Below the pieces are notes generated by a model that worked only from the letters and a program-made list of their open reading frames with translations, had not been told where the DNA came from and did not search any database. A DNA stretch of 64,000 bases from contig JAGTXO010000018.1 of the NCBI GenBank assembly GCA_019448385.1, forward strand, positions 558,001 to 622,000, read 5' to 3'. Shown in pieces: positions 9,787-19,942 of this stretch. Each line of letters starts with the position of its first letter. The stretch's first letter is position 1. The stretch is from Diacronema lutheri. Its lineage: Eukaryota > Haptophyta > Pavlovophyceae > Pavlovales > Pavlovaceae. The translations under genes and the position numbers were made by a program.

Positions 9787-10914
9787 CTACAACCCAGCCT
9801 CAGCCGCGCTGGCAGAGGCGGCGTCCTCCGCGGCAAAGCGCCGGCAGCCTGCCTTGTGCACGGGCCACATGCGCCGCACGCACTCGGCGCCGCAAAACTT
9901 GGCCACGCGGCACTTGCTGCACAGCATGAGCTTCTTGGTCTGGCCACAGCCGATGCAGCACGTACGCACAACCTCGCGCTTGCCTGCATGCTCGCCAAGC
10001 ATCTTCAGCGCCTCGTCGGCCTGAACCGTGTCCTCGCGCTGCTGAACGGCGCGCGCAAGGAGAAGCGCGCCCTCGCGCTGCTGCGTGGGCTCGCCACCAG
10101 CGGCAGGGTCGGAAGTGAGAAGCAAGGCGCCGAGGCGAAGCATTGCGTGTACGTGCCCTTGAGAGACGGCGAGGCGGTAGAGGCGCACGGCCTCCGCCCA
10201 ATCTTGCGCCACGCCCTCGCCATTCGCGTAGCACTTGCCCAGGTTGAACTGCGCGTCGGCATTCTTCTGCTCGGCGGCGAGACGGTAGAGGCGCACGGCC
10301 TCGGCCCAGTCCTGCGCCACGCCCTCGCCATTCGCGTAGCAGACGCCCAGGCAGAACTGCGCGTCGGCATGCTTCTGCTCGGCGGCGAGGCGGTAGAGGC
10401 GCACGGCCTCGGCCCAGTCCCGCGCCACGCCCTCGCCTCTCGCGTAGCATAAGCCCAGATAATACCGCGCGTCGGCATGCTTTTGCTTGGCGGCGAGACG
10501 GAAGAGCCTCGCGGCCCGCGCGTAGTTCTGCGCCACGCCCTCGCCCCTCGAGACGCAGATGCCCAGGTTGCACTGCGCGCCAGCATGCTTCTGCTCAGCG
10601 GCGAGGCGGAAGAGGCGCACGGCCTCCACGCAATCCTGCGCCACGCCCTCGCCATTCGCGTAGCACAAGCCCAGCTCGTGCTGCGCGTCGGCATGCTTCT
10701 GCTCGGCGGCGAGGCGGTAGAGGCGCACGGCCTCCACCCAGTCCTGCGCCACGCCTTCGCCCTTCGCGTAGCACACGCCCAAGTTGTACTGCGCGAAGAC
10801 ATACTTATGCTCGGCGGCGAGGCGCATCAAGGGTATGGCCTCCGCCCAGTCCTTCGCCATGCTCTCGCCTCGCACGCGGCGGTTGAACTGCGCCTCCGAT
10901 TTCGCCCTCGCCAT
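9787..10914 (-). CDS. Sel1-repeat protein with C-terminal MYND zinc finger (copy 1)
   Basis: A 375-residue single-exon protein. After a short N-terminus (MARAKSEAQFNRRVRG) come about seven 36-residue Sel1 repeats with the theme AVRLYRLAAEQKHADAQ, LG-CYA-GEGVAQDWAE. The C-terminus is a MYND finger: CCIGCGQTKKLMLCSKC, then FCGAECVRRMWPVHKAGC. Sel1 repeats form alpha-solenoids for protein binding; MYND fingers also bind peptides. The start at 10914 is the Met shared with the second copy. The frame is open upstream through the divergent PEX14 gene, but those codons lie in that gene's territory. A paralogue with about ten repeats is at 43971-45443. The repeats are close to identical in DNA, which suggests recent expansion or contraction by slippage. 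Confidence 0.88.
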   Translation of the reverse strand: MARAKSEAQFNRRVRGESMAKDWAEAIPLMRLAAEHKYVFAQYNLGVCYAKGEGVAQDWVEAVRLYRLAAEQKHADAQHELGLCYANGEGVAQDCVEAVRLFRLAAEQKHAGAQCNLGICVSRGEGVAQNYARAARLFRLAAKQKHADARYYLGLCYARGEGVARDWAEAVRLYRLAAEQKHADAQFCLGVCYANGEGVAQDWAEAVRLYRLAAEQKNADAQFNLGKCYANGEGVAQDWAEAVRLYRLAVSQGHVHAMLRLGALLLTSDPAAGGEPTQQREGALLLARAVQQREDTVQADEALKMLGEHAGKREVVRTCCIGCGQTKKLMLCSKCRVAKFCGAECVRRMWPVHKAGCRRFAAEDAASASAAEAGL

Positions 10915-10970
10915 CGTCGGGCGACCCGTAGTCCGGACGCCGATTCGCACCGGACCTGCCCTGCTCTGGG
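10915..10970. promoter_or_regulatory. 56-bp divergent promoter of Sel1-MYND/PEX14 (copy 1)
   Basis: This is the space between the two start codons. The same 56-bp interval is kept at 43915-43970 in the inverted second copy, with few differences, so it was duplicated as part of one block. Confidence 0.5.
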
Positions 10971-12086
10971 ATGGTGGACGAGGAACGCGGCCTTCCGCCC
11001 CCGAAGCCTTGGGAGCGCGCGGCTCTGGACGTTGCGAACGCGGCGACGAGCCTGCCACCCGCTCATTTCGTGGATCCGAGCGCACGCCTCCACTTGAAAA
11101 AGCCACGGGCCGCGCCTCCTTCGGCTTCGGATGACGACGTCGACCCGAGCGCCTGCTCGGCCGGCCGCGTGAGCCATACGGTCCTGCAGGCCGCGCGCTT
11201 CATGCAGCACCCATCGGTCCGCGCAATGGGACGCGACGAGATGCGCGCCTTTTTGCGCTCCAACGGGCTGCGTGCCTACGATGTGGACCAGGCGTTCGCC
11301 CTCGCAGCCGCGAGCGCACGCTCGACGGCGCGCGCCTGGCCATCGCACGGGAACGCGCCGCCGGACCACCCCGCCATTGGGCTCGCCTCCTCGGCGCTCA
11401 CGGCCGTCGGTGCCGCATCGGGCGTCGCTCTACGCCCGCGGCTCGCGCGCGCCGTGCTTGTGTGCGTCCTCGCCGCCATCGCCAGCTTTGCGCTCTGCAG
11501 ACTCGTCCTCGCCCTCGCAGTGCGGCAGCGCCGACGGCCGCAGCTGGACGCGCCGGCGCCACCCGCCGGCTCTGCCGCCGCAGCCGTGCCCGCGCTCGGC
11601 GGTGAAGAGAGCAACGTCGCCGCGCTAGGTGCGCGCACCACGTCGCGCACGCCCGACGCTGCAGTGTCAGTTGGCGCCGACGGTTATGCGAACGCCGAGG
11701 ACGGCCTGGGCGACGCGGTGGCCGAGCTGCGGGTTGCGCTTGCGCAGCTCGCGGACAGTTCCGACCAGCTTGCAGATGACGCCCGTGTGGATGGTCGCAC
11801 GCGTGCGCCCGACGCGCGTGCGGGTTCAGCGAGCGTGCGGCGCGAGGGCGCCAGCGAGCGGCACGCGCTCGCCATTCGTACGCTGCTCGTGCACGTCAAC
11901 AATGCGCTCGGCTGCTGCGGCAGCGGAGGTGCGAACGGCGCCGGCGTGCATACGAGCGTCGCCTCGCCACCGCGCATCAACGCGCGCAGCTTCCATCCGC
12001 GCGAGCGATCGGTGCGCGTTACCGCCAGGCTTCGCGCCGCGCGCTCGTGTGCTTGGCGCGCATCGCTGACCACCGTGTGGGGCTGA
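10971..12086 (+). CDS. PEX14: PEX14-like peroxin (copy 1, altered C-terminus)
   Basis: 371 residues as read. Near residues 60-105 lies the PEX14 N-terminal helical domain (SHTVLQAARFMQHPSVRAMG, then RDEMRAFLRSNGL and VDQAFALA), which binds WxxxF motifs of PEX5 and PEX19 in peroxisomal import. A membrane segment (ARAVLVCVLAAIASFALCRL) and a probable coiled coil (VAELRVALAQLADSSDQLAD) follow, as in PEX14. Compared with copy 2 (42488-43914), it has a 15-bp insertion near the N-terminus. It lacks 42 bp between two GTTGGCGCC repeats (in frame). It also lacks about 34 bp near 12000, which shifts the frame, so the last roughly 30 residues differ and the stop comes early at 12086. It may be a decaying or diverging duplicate. 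Confidence 0.78.
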   Translation: MVDEERGLPPPKPWERAALDVANAATSLPPAHFVDPSARLHLKKPRAAPPSASDDDVDPSACSAGRVSHTVLQAARFMQHPSVRAMGRDEMRAFLRSNGLRAYDVDQAFALAAASARSTARAWPSHGNAPPDHPAIGLASSALTAVGAASGVALRPRLARAVLVCVLAAIASFALCRLVLALAVRQRRRPQLDAPAPPAGSAAAAVPALGGEESNVAALGARTTSRTPDAAVSVGADGYANAEDGLGDAVAELRVALAQLADSSDQLADDARVDGRTRAPDARAGSASVRREGASERHALAIRTLLVHVNNALGCCGSGGANGAGVHTSVASPPRINARSFHPRERSVRVTARLRAARSCAWRASLTTVWG

Positions 12087-12336
12087 CACGCTCCTAAACC
12101 GCGCCTTCGCCCGCGCTGCAGGGTACGAGATGAACGCAGATGGCGTGTATCTCACACCCAAGGCCGGCCCGGCACGCTCGGGCGCTTGCGGCCCAGTGAA
12201 CGAGCGCGTGCTCCTCGCTGCGCGCGACTTGCTCGAGGAGGCTCTACGCAAGGCACATGAGAGGCCACCGCACGAGCGCTCTTTGGGGAAATGGACGCAG
12301 ATTGTGCCCCCCTCTCAGCTCGCTGGCTCGATATAG
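12087..12336 (+). pseudogene. Former 3' exon of PEX14 copy 1
   Basis: In copy 2 a phase-1 intron (42703-42749) leads to a final exon encoding YEMNADGVHLTPKAGPARSG and ending in QLAGSI. The same open segment is preserved here: ATG 12130 to stop 12336, with only two residue differences. The upstream 34-bp loss in copy 1 puts the spliced message out of frame with it. It may still be transcribed as 3' UTR. Confidence 0.5.
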
Positions 12337-12613
12337 GGCGCGACACGGACGCGGCCTGTGCCAGCGCGACTGAGGCTGAGTTGTTGGCAGCTCGTAGCAG
12401 ACGCCCTGGCTGAATTGCTCGCCGTCAAGCTGCTGCTCGACGGCGAGGCGGTAGAGGCGCACGGCCTCCGCCCAGTCCTGCGCCACGCCGTCGCCTCGAA
12501 CGCGGCGGGGCACACACGCTGTGTGCGCACGATGCCACTGGTGCGACCCGGTGGTGACGGTGCGCTCCTCAGTCGTCACGGCATGGTTTGCACTGTGAGA
12601 GTCAGCGGACGCC
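12337..12613. pseudogene. Sel1-MYND gene scraps at the duplication edge
   Basis: Two pieces of a Sel1-MYND gene lie here in opposite orientations. On the plus strand, about 12357-12390 resembles the 3' end of the gene (CCAGCGCGACTGAGGCTGAG). On the minus strand, about 12515-12390 reads as one Sel1 unit (GDGVAQDWAEAVRLYRLAV, then GVCYEL). The pieces abut and neither is a complete gene. They mark a rearrangement breakpoint next to the inverted duplication. The neighbouring minus-strand gene ends at 12614. Confidence 0.7.
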
Positions 12614-15245
12614 TCACGAGACGACGCTCGCGCGCAGCACGGGCGGCGCAGGCAGCCCAGTTGCCGCATCAATCACCACCGCCTGCGGAATTGCGTCGGC
12701 CGCGTGTGCGCCCGCGTCGTAATAGTCGTTGCCGCTGCCCGCAAAGTACTCACGCGCGCCGGCGCCGTCGCCGCGCACGCCGCGCCCAAACGTGGGCAGG
12801 TTGACGGGCGGGACCGACCAGGCGCGCGGCAAGTCGCGCACGCCACGCGCAAGAATGGCGGCACCCTCGCGCGCGCCACCGCCGTTACGTCTGCCCACCG
12901 CGACGGCTGCCGCGCCGGCGCACGCGGCGAGGACAAAGCACGGCACGAGGATGCCGGCGGCGATCGCGCCGCCAGCATCGCCGCCACCGCCGCCTCTGGC
13001 GCGACCATCACCGCAATTGACAAGCACATCATGCACGTCATCGATGGCCACGCCCTCGCCATGCGCGACGATGCAGCCCTTGCCCCTGCCGAGCTGATGC
13101 GGCTGGCTGCTCACGCTCACGTTGTACGCATCGAGGTGGTTGAGTTTGAGCGAAAAGGCGAACGCGCCTGCGCGGCATGAAGCGGGTCACGCGGGGCAGA
13201 CGGGGTGGGTTGTAGGGCGTCGCGAGACGGCGGGGGCGGCGGGCGCGGGGCGTGCGGATGGCCGGCGGGCAAGTTTCTGTGTGAGAATGGGTAGCCACGA
13301 TCGCGCGCGTGTGTGTGTGTGTGTGTGTGTGTGTCGGCGGGGTGGGGGGATTGGGGAGGGGGGATTGGGGAGGGGGGATTGGGGAGGGGGGATTGGGGAG
13401 GGGGGATTGGGGAGGGGGAGCTCGCGCCTCTAGACGCTGGCGCAGAGCGAGTGAGCGTAGAGTGAGGCGCACCGTCCGCACTGACGATCTGGTCGTCCTT
13501 GCCGTTCAGCTCGAGCACGACGCGCGCGCCACCGTGCGGCAAACCCTGCACGGTCCCGGACACGATGTGCGTGCACAGCTCGCGCACATCGACCCCGTAC
13601 ACGTGCTCCATCGCCTGGCGCGGCGCGCACACGCGGCACGGGTGGCGAGCGTGGGCGAGGGCGGTCAGAGCAGGCGACCGATTGCGGGTGCAGCCGCGCC
13701 GCGCCACGCCACGCCGCGCCAATGGCAGCGGGCGCGCACCGGCCAGTCAATGTTGGCCTCAAATTTGGGGCCTCTGTATTTGCAGCACTCGAAGGCAACG
13801 TCCTCGTCCCTGCAGTGCTCCTCTGCGCACTGCGACTCGCCAGCGTCAATCCAAGCGCAGCCATGCTGCTCCATGCAGCTGCGCGGTGTGCGGCGGCGGG
13901 GCGGTCACGGGGCGGCAAGATCAAGGGCGAGGGGACGGGATCAGAAGGATGCCCGGACCGCCCCGGACCGTCCAGCTGCAGTGCGGCACGCCGGGCGCGG
14001 CGAACGCGCGCGCGACCGTAACGGCGCGAGCGCTGCGCGGCGCAGAATGGAGGCCATCGGGCACAGCTCGACGCGCGCGGCCGGGCACGCGTGTGCGCTC
14101 GCCCGCGCGCGCCGCGCGCACCGCACGAGCCGCTGCTCCTCCGCCGTGCACTCGTCGTGGAGCGCGATGCACTCGCCGATGCCCTCGGGGCAGTCGCACG
14201 CCTCGTTGGTCGCGCAGCCGCTCAGCAGCGACGCCTGCCGTGCCTCGTCCAGCTCGGGCGTGTCGTCGATCGGCTTGAACGCGCGCGCGCCGCACTCAGC
14301 GGGCGATGCGGCGCAGACGGAATCGATGCACGAGTAGGGCGGCTCGCACACCATGTCCGAGTGGCACTCGCTGCCGGCGCGGGCGTGGAGGAGGAGGCGG
14401 CAGGTGCCCGAGTACGAGAGCGAGCCGCGCCCCGTCGCGTCCTGCGTCTGCGAGCCGCGCACCTCGCAGACGTGCCCGGGCGCGCACGCGGAGTACACGG
14501 AGGAGACATACGCGGCCATGAACCAGTCCGGCAGCTCGACCGCATGGTCCGGGATGATAGGGACGACAAAGCCGAGGCACGGGTCGCCGAGCTCGGAGTG
14601 GCGCGCGCACTTGGCGTCCTGCTTGCCGTTTGGCCGCGTCCCCTTGAGCGCGCAGTGGAGGCCCTCCGCGCACGGGTTGCGGTACGCGAGGTCCTTGCCC
14701 GGCACGGCGTCGTACTCACAGTCGCGGCCCTCGGGCAGGCCAGTGCACTTGCCGTCCTTGGAGCAGGCGCGCGAGAAGCACTGCGCGGGCGACGAGCACG
14801 CCTCGCCCGCCTCGAGAAGGTGCTGGCACTTGGACTCGACGCAGACGAGGTCGAGGTTGGTCGTCGCACCGCCGCACATCGCGTCGTTGGAGCAAAAGTC
14901 GCCCTCGCGCACGCGCTTGCACAGGCCAGAGACGCAGCGGAGTGGCGTCTTGCACGTGCGCAGCTGATGCCCCTCCGACGGCAGCGTGCACCGCTCCCCC
15001 GCCTCCACCAGCTGGAACGGCTTGGCGCACGCTTCGCGCAGCGCGCGCCCGTGCGCGCCCGCCGCGGCAAAGGCGGGCGCGGGCACGGGCACGCGTGATA
15101 CGCGCGCGGGCGCGAGCAGGCCGAGCGGGTCGGTGATCGCCGGCGCGCGTGCTGCGACCAGCGCGAGCTCCGACCGCGCCGTCGATGGCTGGCCGCCGCC
15201 GCCGAGCGCGCCCGCGAGCAGGCAGCAGGTGGATGCCACCAGCAT
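12614..15245 (-). CDS. Cysteine-rich type I membrane protein
   Basis: Four inferred exons (15245-14017, 13878-13740, 13614-13482, 13167-12614) give 684 residues. The N-terminus has a signal peptide (MLVASTCCLLAGALGGGG). The ectodomain has repeated Cys modules such as CKTPLRCVSGLCKRVREGDFC, CVESKCQHLLEAGEACSS and CDCPEGIGECIALHDEC, and later CAEEHC and ECCKY. It resembles Dickkopf/EGF-like cysteine repeats of protist surface proteins but matches no named family. Near the C-terminus a single membrane helix (AAGILVPCFVLAACAGAAAV) is followed by a tail of about 85 residues. Introns 1-3 have phases 2, 0 and 1 and donors GTCGCG, GTGCGC and GTGCGG; the last (314 bp) contains the GT microsatellite and a G-rich array. 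Total exon length is a multiple of three, which supports the model. It is a probable cell-surface or endomembrane protein of unknown function. Confidence 0.68.
13309..13334. repeat. (GT)13 microsatellite
   Basis: Thirteen GT units lie inside the third intron of the cysteine-rich membrane protein gene. Confidence 0.95.
13340..13422. repeat. 14-bp G-rich tandem repeat
   Basis: About five to six copies of a 14-bp unit (GGGGGGATTGGGGA) follow the GT run inside the same intron. The strand shown has many G-runs of four or more and could form G-quadruplexes; the transcript carries the C-rich strand. Confidence 0.9.
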
Positions 15246-15412
15246 GGCGTCCTCCGGAAGGAAGGAGTTTAAAAGTCAGCGTCCGGTTGGACGTTCACAA
15301 GACAGCTCGGTGCAATGGTATGGAGGTATGCGCTTTTTGGGCCTTGTAACGGCCGGTCAAGGGCGGATCCTTTTGGCCGAGGGCGCGGAGCGTTCCTCGT
15401 CGGCGAGGCGTG
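15246..15412. promoter_or_regulatory. divergent intergenic region
   Basis: This 167-bp space lies between the cysteine-rich membrane protein start (minus) and the kinesin start (plus). It includes a less GC-rich stretch (AAGGAGTTTAAAAGTCAG) at about 15262. No known motif is recognised. Confidence 0.35.
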
Positions 15413-18400
15413 ATGACGGAGACCGGGGATGGTTTCGGCCCGCGCGCTTCGACGCCGGGTAAGAAGGGCTCGAAGAAGAAGAAGGCGAAGGGCGGCGGCG
15501 AGGTGTCACCCCAGCCCGAGGAGCGCGTCAACGTCATCGTACGCATCCGCCCGCAGCTCTACAAGACCGAGGGCGGCGAGGACAACATGTCGCTCCAGGT
15601 GGACAGCGCGCGGAACATGGTATGGGCGCTGGCGCCGGACGATGACGGTTCTGGCCGGGGCAAGCTCCCACGCCAGTTCGTCTTTGACACCGTCGTGCCG
15701 CCTGACGGCGTGCAGGAGGATGTGTACGAGGCGGCCGGCCGGCACATTGTCGAGTCGGTGCTTGAGGGCTTCACCGGGTGCGTCATGTGCTACGGGCAGA
15801 CGGGCGCGGGTAAGACGTACACGCTTGCCAACGAGAGCGCGGGCCACAACGCGGGTGTGATGATCCGCGCCTTCACTGACATCTTTGACCACATCGCGCA
15901 GGACCGCGAGCACGAGTGCGCGCACGGACCGCACCCGCGCCGCGGGCGCGCGTCCGCCGGCGCGCGCGGCGGGCCCCTCGCGCCGCGCGCTCGCGCGCGC
16001 GCTCTGCTCACCGGAGACGCGCGCGCATCCGCGCGCGCCCACTCCGGGGGCAGGTATGAGGTGACGATGGCGTACGCGCAGGTGTACCTCGACACGCTCT
16101 CGGACCTTCTCTCGCCCGACAACGACGTGCAGATCCGCGAGGACACGAACAAGGGCGTCTTCCTCACGGGGCTGACGTGGCGGCCGTGCCGCTCTGTCGC
16201 ACATGCCAAGGGCGTCCTCGCCGACGGCAACCGCAACCGCGCGACTGCGTCGACATCGATGAACGCCGACTCGTCGCGCTCGCACGCCATCTTGATGATG
16301 CACGTCACGCGCACGGGCGGCACGCGCACGCTGCTCGGTAAGCTTTACCTTGTCGACCTGGCGGGGTCGGAGCGCGTGAAGCGCTCGGGCGTCGAGGGGC
16401 AAGGCCTGGACGAGGCGATTGCGATCAACCAGTCGCTTACGACCCTCGGCCGTTGCATAGAGGCGATGGCGCGCGGCAAGAAGGGCGAGCGGCCGCCCTT
16501 CCGCGAGTCGAAGCTGACGCGGCTGCTCTCGAACGCGATCGGCGGCAACGCGAAGACGACGCTGATCGTGTGCGTCGCGCCCTCCAAGCGCGACGTCGTC
16601 GAGACCAACTCGTCCCTCGAGTTTGGCCAGCAGGCGATGAACGTGGTCGTGCGCGCAAAGGTGAACGCCACCGTCGACTACGCGGGCCTCTCGTCGTCGC
16701 TGCAGGAGCAGCTCGACGCCAAGCAGAGCGCGCTGCGCAGGCTCGAGCACAAGCTGCTCACCAAGCTCGCGCCCGCGCACGAGGCCGCGCTCAAGAAGGA
16801 GGTGCGCAGGGGCGGCCGCCACGCGGCCGCCACACGCGTGCCGCGCGCGCGCCGAGCGCGCGCCGCGCGGCGCGCACGGCCGTCGACGTCGTGCGCCTCT
16901 GCCGCGCGCCACGCCACGCCGCGCCGCGCCGCGCCGCACCGTGCCGCAGGCCGAGGCGAAGCAGGTGGCCTTCGAGGCGCGCGACGCGGCGGCGGAACGT
17001 CTGCGTGCGCGCGCGCAGATCGAGGAGCTCGTGCGCGCGCGCGCCGACGCGCGCAAGGACCTCGAGGTCGAGATGGCGGCCGCACACGCGCAGAGGCAGG
17101 ACGCGACATCTGAGCTCGCGCGCGTGATCGCCGCACTCAAGGACACGGCCGAGCTGCGACGGCTGCGCGCGCAGCAGGAGGCGGAGACGCTGTCGCTCAC
17201 GAAGCAGCTCGACGACGCCAGGCGGGAGCTCGCGCGCGCCGAGGCGGCGCTCAAGGCGCGCGGCGGCGGCGGCGGCGGCGGCGGCGCGAACGGCGGCGTG
17301 GGCGGGCAGACCGTCTCGGGCGCGGCCGGGCCGGGCGGCGGCGGCGAGGCTGCGGAGAAGGAGCTGCTCGTCGGCGTGGCGAAGAACCTGGGCAATCTGG
17401 CGCTTCATTTTGTGCGCGCCGAGCAGCGCACGCAGGCCGAACCGCTCATCATCTCCGCGCAGTCCATCTTTGAGGCCGTGCTCGGCGCCGGCCATGCGCA
17501 GATCGGCGAGTGGCAGGAGACGATGCGACGCAAGATCTCGGCGCAGAACGACGCGGCGGCGGAAGCGCACGCGCGCGCGCGCGCGCAGAACGGGCACGCG
17601 CGCGCGGAGTCAACCGTCGACGACGATCCGCCCGGCGCGGGCGGCTTCCCCGTCGTCGAGCTCCTCGAGGCCTTTGCCCTGCCCCCCGGCTCGGCAAGCA
17701 TTTCAAATGCGGTCGGCCAGATCACCGAGCTCCTCGGCTCATTTTCAAACCCGCGCGCGCCGGCGCGCGGCGCGGCGCTGCGCATCGACCTCTCGCGCGT
17801 CAACGGCCGTGCGAGCGCCGACCCCGCCGCGGACGACGCGCGCCGAGCCGCGCGCAAGCACGTGCTCGCCGTGCTGTCCGAACCGCTGCGCAAGGGCGAC
17901 CGCACGGCGGAGGGGCGCGCGCTGACGGCGGTGCGCGACTTCTTCGTCGAGCACGGCAATGGCGAGGAATCGATCGTCCTCTTCCACCGCCTCGTGCGCC
18001 GCTGCCGCCATCGCCACCGCCGCGCCTCCGCGCTGCCGTGCGCGAAGACGCGCCGCCGCCGCGCCCCGCGCCGCCACGCCGCCACGCCCCGCGCCCCGCG
18101 CCGCCCCGCCCCGCGCACCGCGCCCCGCACCGCGCTTCGCACCGCGCGCCCCTATCCCCACCCTCCCCCTATAGCGCGCGCGCAGCTCACGCGCGTGGCG
18201 CCCTGTCGCTCGCGGCGCACGCGTTGCGCGCGGTGCAGGTCTTCTCGGCGAAGAGCGGCGCGCGCGGCGCGCTGGACGAGGCGCAGGCGTACGGCAACAA
18301 CTACAACCCCGAGTTCGTGCGCTCGCTGCAGACCTCCTTCCGCGCGCAAAGCTCGAGCCGCTCGACCGTTGTCGACGGCCTCACGACGGCGCGCGACGAC

Positions 18401-19761
18401 GAGAACGCCGCCGGCACCGGCGAGTGGACGAGTGACGACGCGTGCGCGCTGCCGTGCGCGGCGCGCGTGCCACGGCCGCTCGGCGCGCCGCGACGCGGCC
18501 GCTTTGCGCGCGCGCCGCGTGCGCCGCGCCGCTCCGTGCGGCCGTGGCACGCGAAAGGAAAGGGAAGGGAAGGGAAAGGGAGGGGGGGGGGGGGGTTGCT
18601 CGCGGTGTCCGCGCCAATGTGAAATCTGCCTCATTTCGCGCCGCTTTTCGCGCGCGCGCTTCCGCGCCTCCTGATGCCTGCGCCCGCCCGCGCACGCGCC
18701 TCACCCTCGTGCGCGCCACCGCTGCCAGCGCGCCGCTGAGCAAGGAGGGGGCGCGAGCTCAGCTGCTGCAGGTGGCAGGCACGCCGCGCGGCGGGCACTT
18801 GTCCGCGTCCACGCCTCGCAACGAGGGCGCGGCGGAGGCGGCGCTGCGCAATTTCATGCTCGCGCACGGTGACGGTGACGAGGCGCTCACTGTGCGTGAC
18901 GCGTGCGTGACGCGTGACGCCCTGCCCGCCGAGTCATGCGCTCCCCTCCCGCGCTCCTCGTCGCTGCCCGCACCGCACGGTGGCGTGCGCTCATTTTCCG
19001 CGCTCCCTGTCGCTCTCTGCCTGCCCATCCCCACGCCCCCCCCCCCCCCCCCCCTCTCTCTCCTCATCAACTGCCAGGCGCTGCAGCAACTCATCAAGGA
19101 CGACCTCGAGAAGCCGTCGGACAGGGCGAACGGCGTGCGCCGCATCGTCGCGGGCGAAGACGCCAACGACATCGTCGCGCGCCGCCGCCTCGAGGCTACG
19201 GCCAAGCTGCTCGAGGTGGCGGGCACGCCTCGTGGGAATCATCTCTCCGCGCAGACGCCACGCGACGTGCGATCTGCCGAGGCCGCGCTGCAGGGGTTCA
19301 TCGAGGCGCACGGCGGCGGCGCTGAGGGGCTCGACGCGCTGCAGCAGTTGATGGCCGCCTCCGTCAGCACAAAGGCGCAGCCCGCGCCGCCACCCAAGCC
19401 CGCGCCGGCCGTGCGCCCGCCGCGCGACCCACCCGCCACATATTCGCCGCCGCCCGCGCGCTCAACCGGCGGCTCGCTGCGGCAAGGGGCGGGCGGCGAG
19501 AGCAAGGGCAATGCGGATCGCGACCGGCCGAGCCGGCAAAGCTCGGCGGGGAGCGAGAAGTTCAGCGGCAGCAACGGCGACGGTGGCGGCGCCGAGCGCG
19601 CCGAGCGGATGCAGGCCAAGGCGAACGGTAGCGGCGCGGCCGACAAGAAAATCTCGCCTCCTGCCTCGCGCGCGGGAGGCTCGCAACCGCGCTCGGGCTC
19701 AGCGGCGCGCTCGAGCTCGCCCGCGCGGCCAGGCGTACGCAACAAGCGCCAAATGAACTGA
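15413..19761 (+). CDS. Kinesin motor protein with C-terminal internal repeats
   Basis: Six inferred exons (15413-15915, 16054-16801, 16950-17993, 18239-18423, 18729-18891, 19078-19761) give about 1108 residues. The motor domain (residues about 40-410) has VNVIVRIRPQ, the P-loop CYGQTGAGKTYT, switch I NADSSRSHAI and switch II LVDLAGSERV, and ends with SSLEFGQQAMNVVVRAKVN. A coiled coil follows (QLDAKQSALRRLEHKL, ELARVIAALKDTAELRRLRA). The C-terminal half has a module seen three times: an R/K-rich helix, then VAGTPRGNHLSAQTPRD (or VAGTPRGGHLSASTPRN, or a diverged form), then EAALQGFIEAHGGGAEGL and LQQL. The tail is Ser/Pro/Arg-rich. Motor position at the N-terminus and the VDYAGL segment after it suggest a plus-end-type kinesin, but no subfamily is clear. 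The junction at 18423/18729 is the least certain. Introns carry poly-C or poly-G runs. Confidence 0.88.
18570..18595. repeat. poly-G-rich tract in kinesin intron
   Basis: A purine run (GGGAAGGGAAGGGAAAGGGAG) leading into about 12 G lies inside the intron before the fifth kinesin exon. No other role is visible. Confidence 0.7.
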
Positions 19762-19942
19762 CAGAAGAAAGGGAGGACCAGTGTTTTTTTTTTAAGCGAT
19801 AAATATTTTTGATCGACCGCAACAACTCAACTAGTCTTTGCTCAGCGTCTCGCACCGCACTCTCGCGCCGCATTTCTTGAAGCCGGATCACGGAGGCGCT
19901 CGCGCCCTCCCCGATGTGCCACTGCCGTGGCCCTCACCCGCC
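19762..19942. other. convergent intergenic region
   Basis: This is the 3' space between the kinesin and CUE genes. It has a T10 run and an AT-rich patch (AAGCGATAAATATTTTTGAT) at about 19783-19812, plausible 3'-end formation signals. No AATAAA hexamer is seen. Confidence 0.4.

Noticed and set aside
15506-17395. Minus-strand 629-codon frame
   Set aside because: It is the shadow of the kinesin motor domain on the other strand, with no domain of its own.
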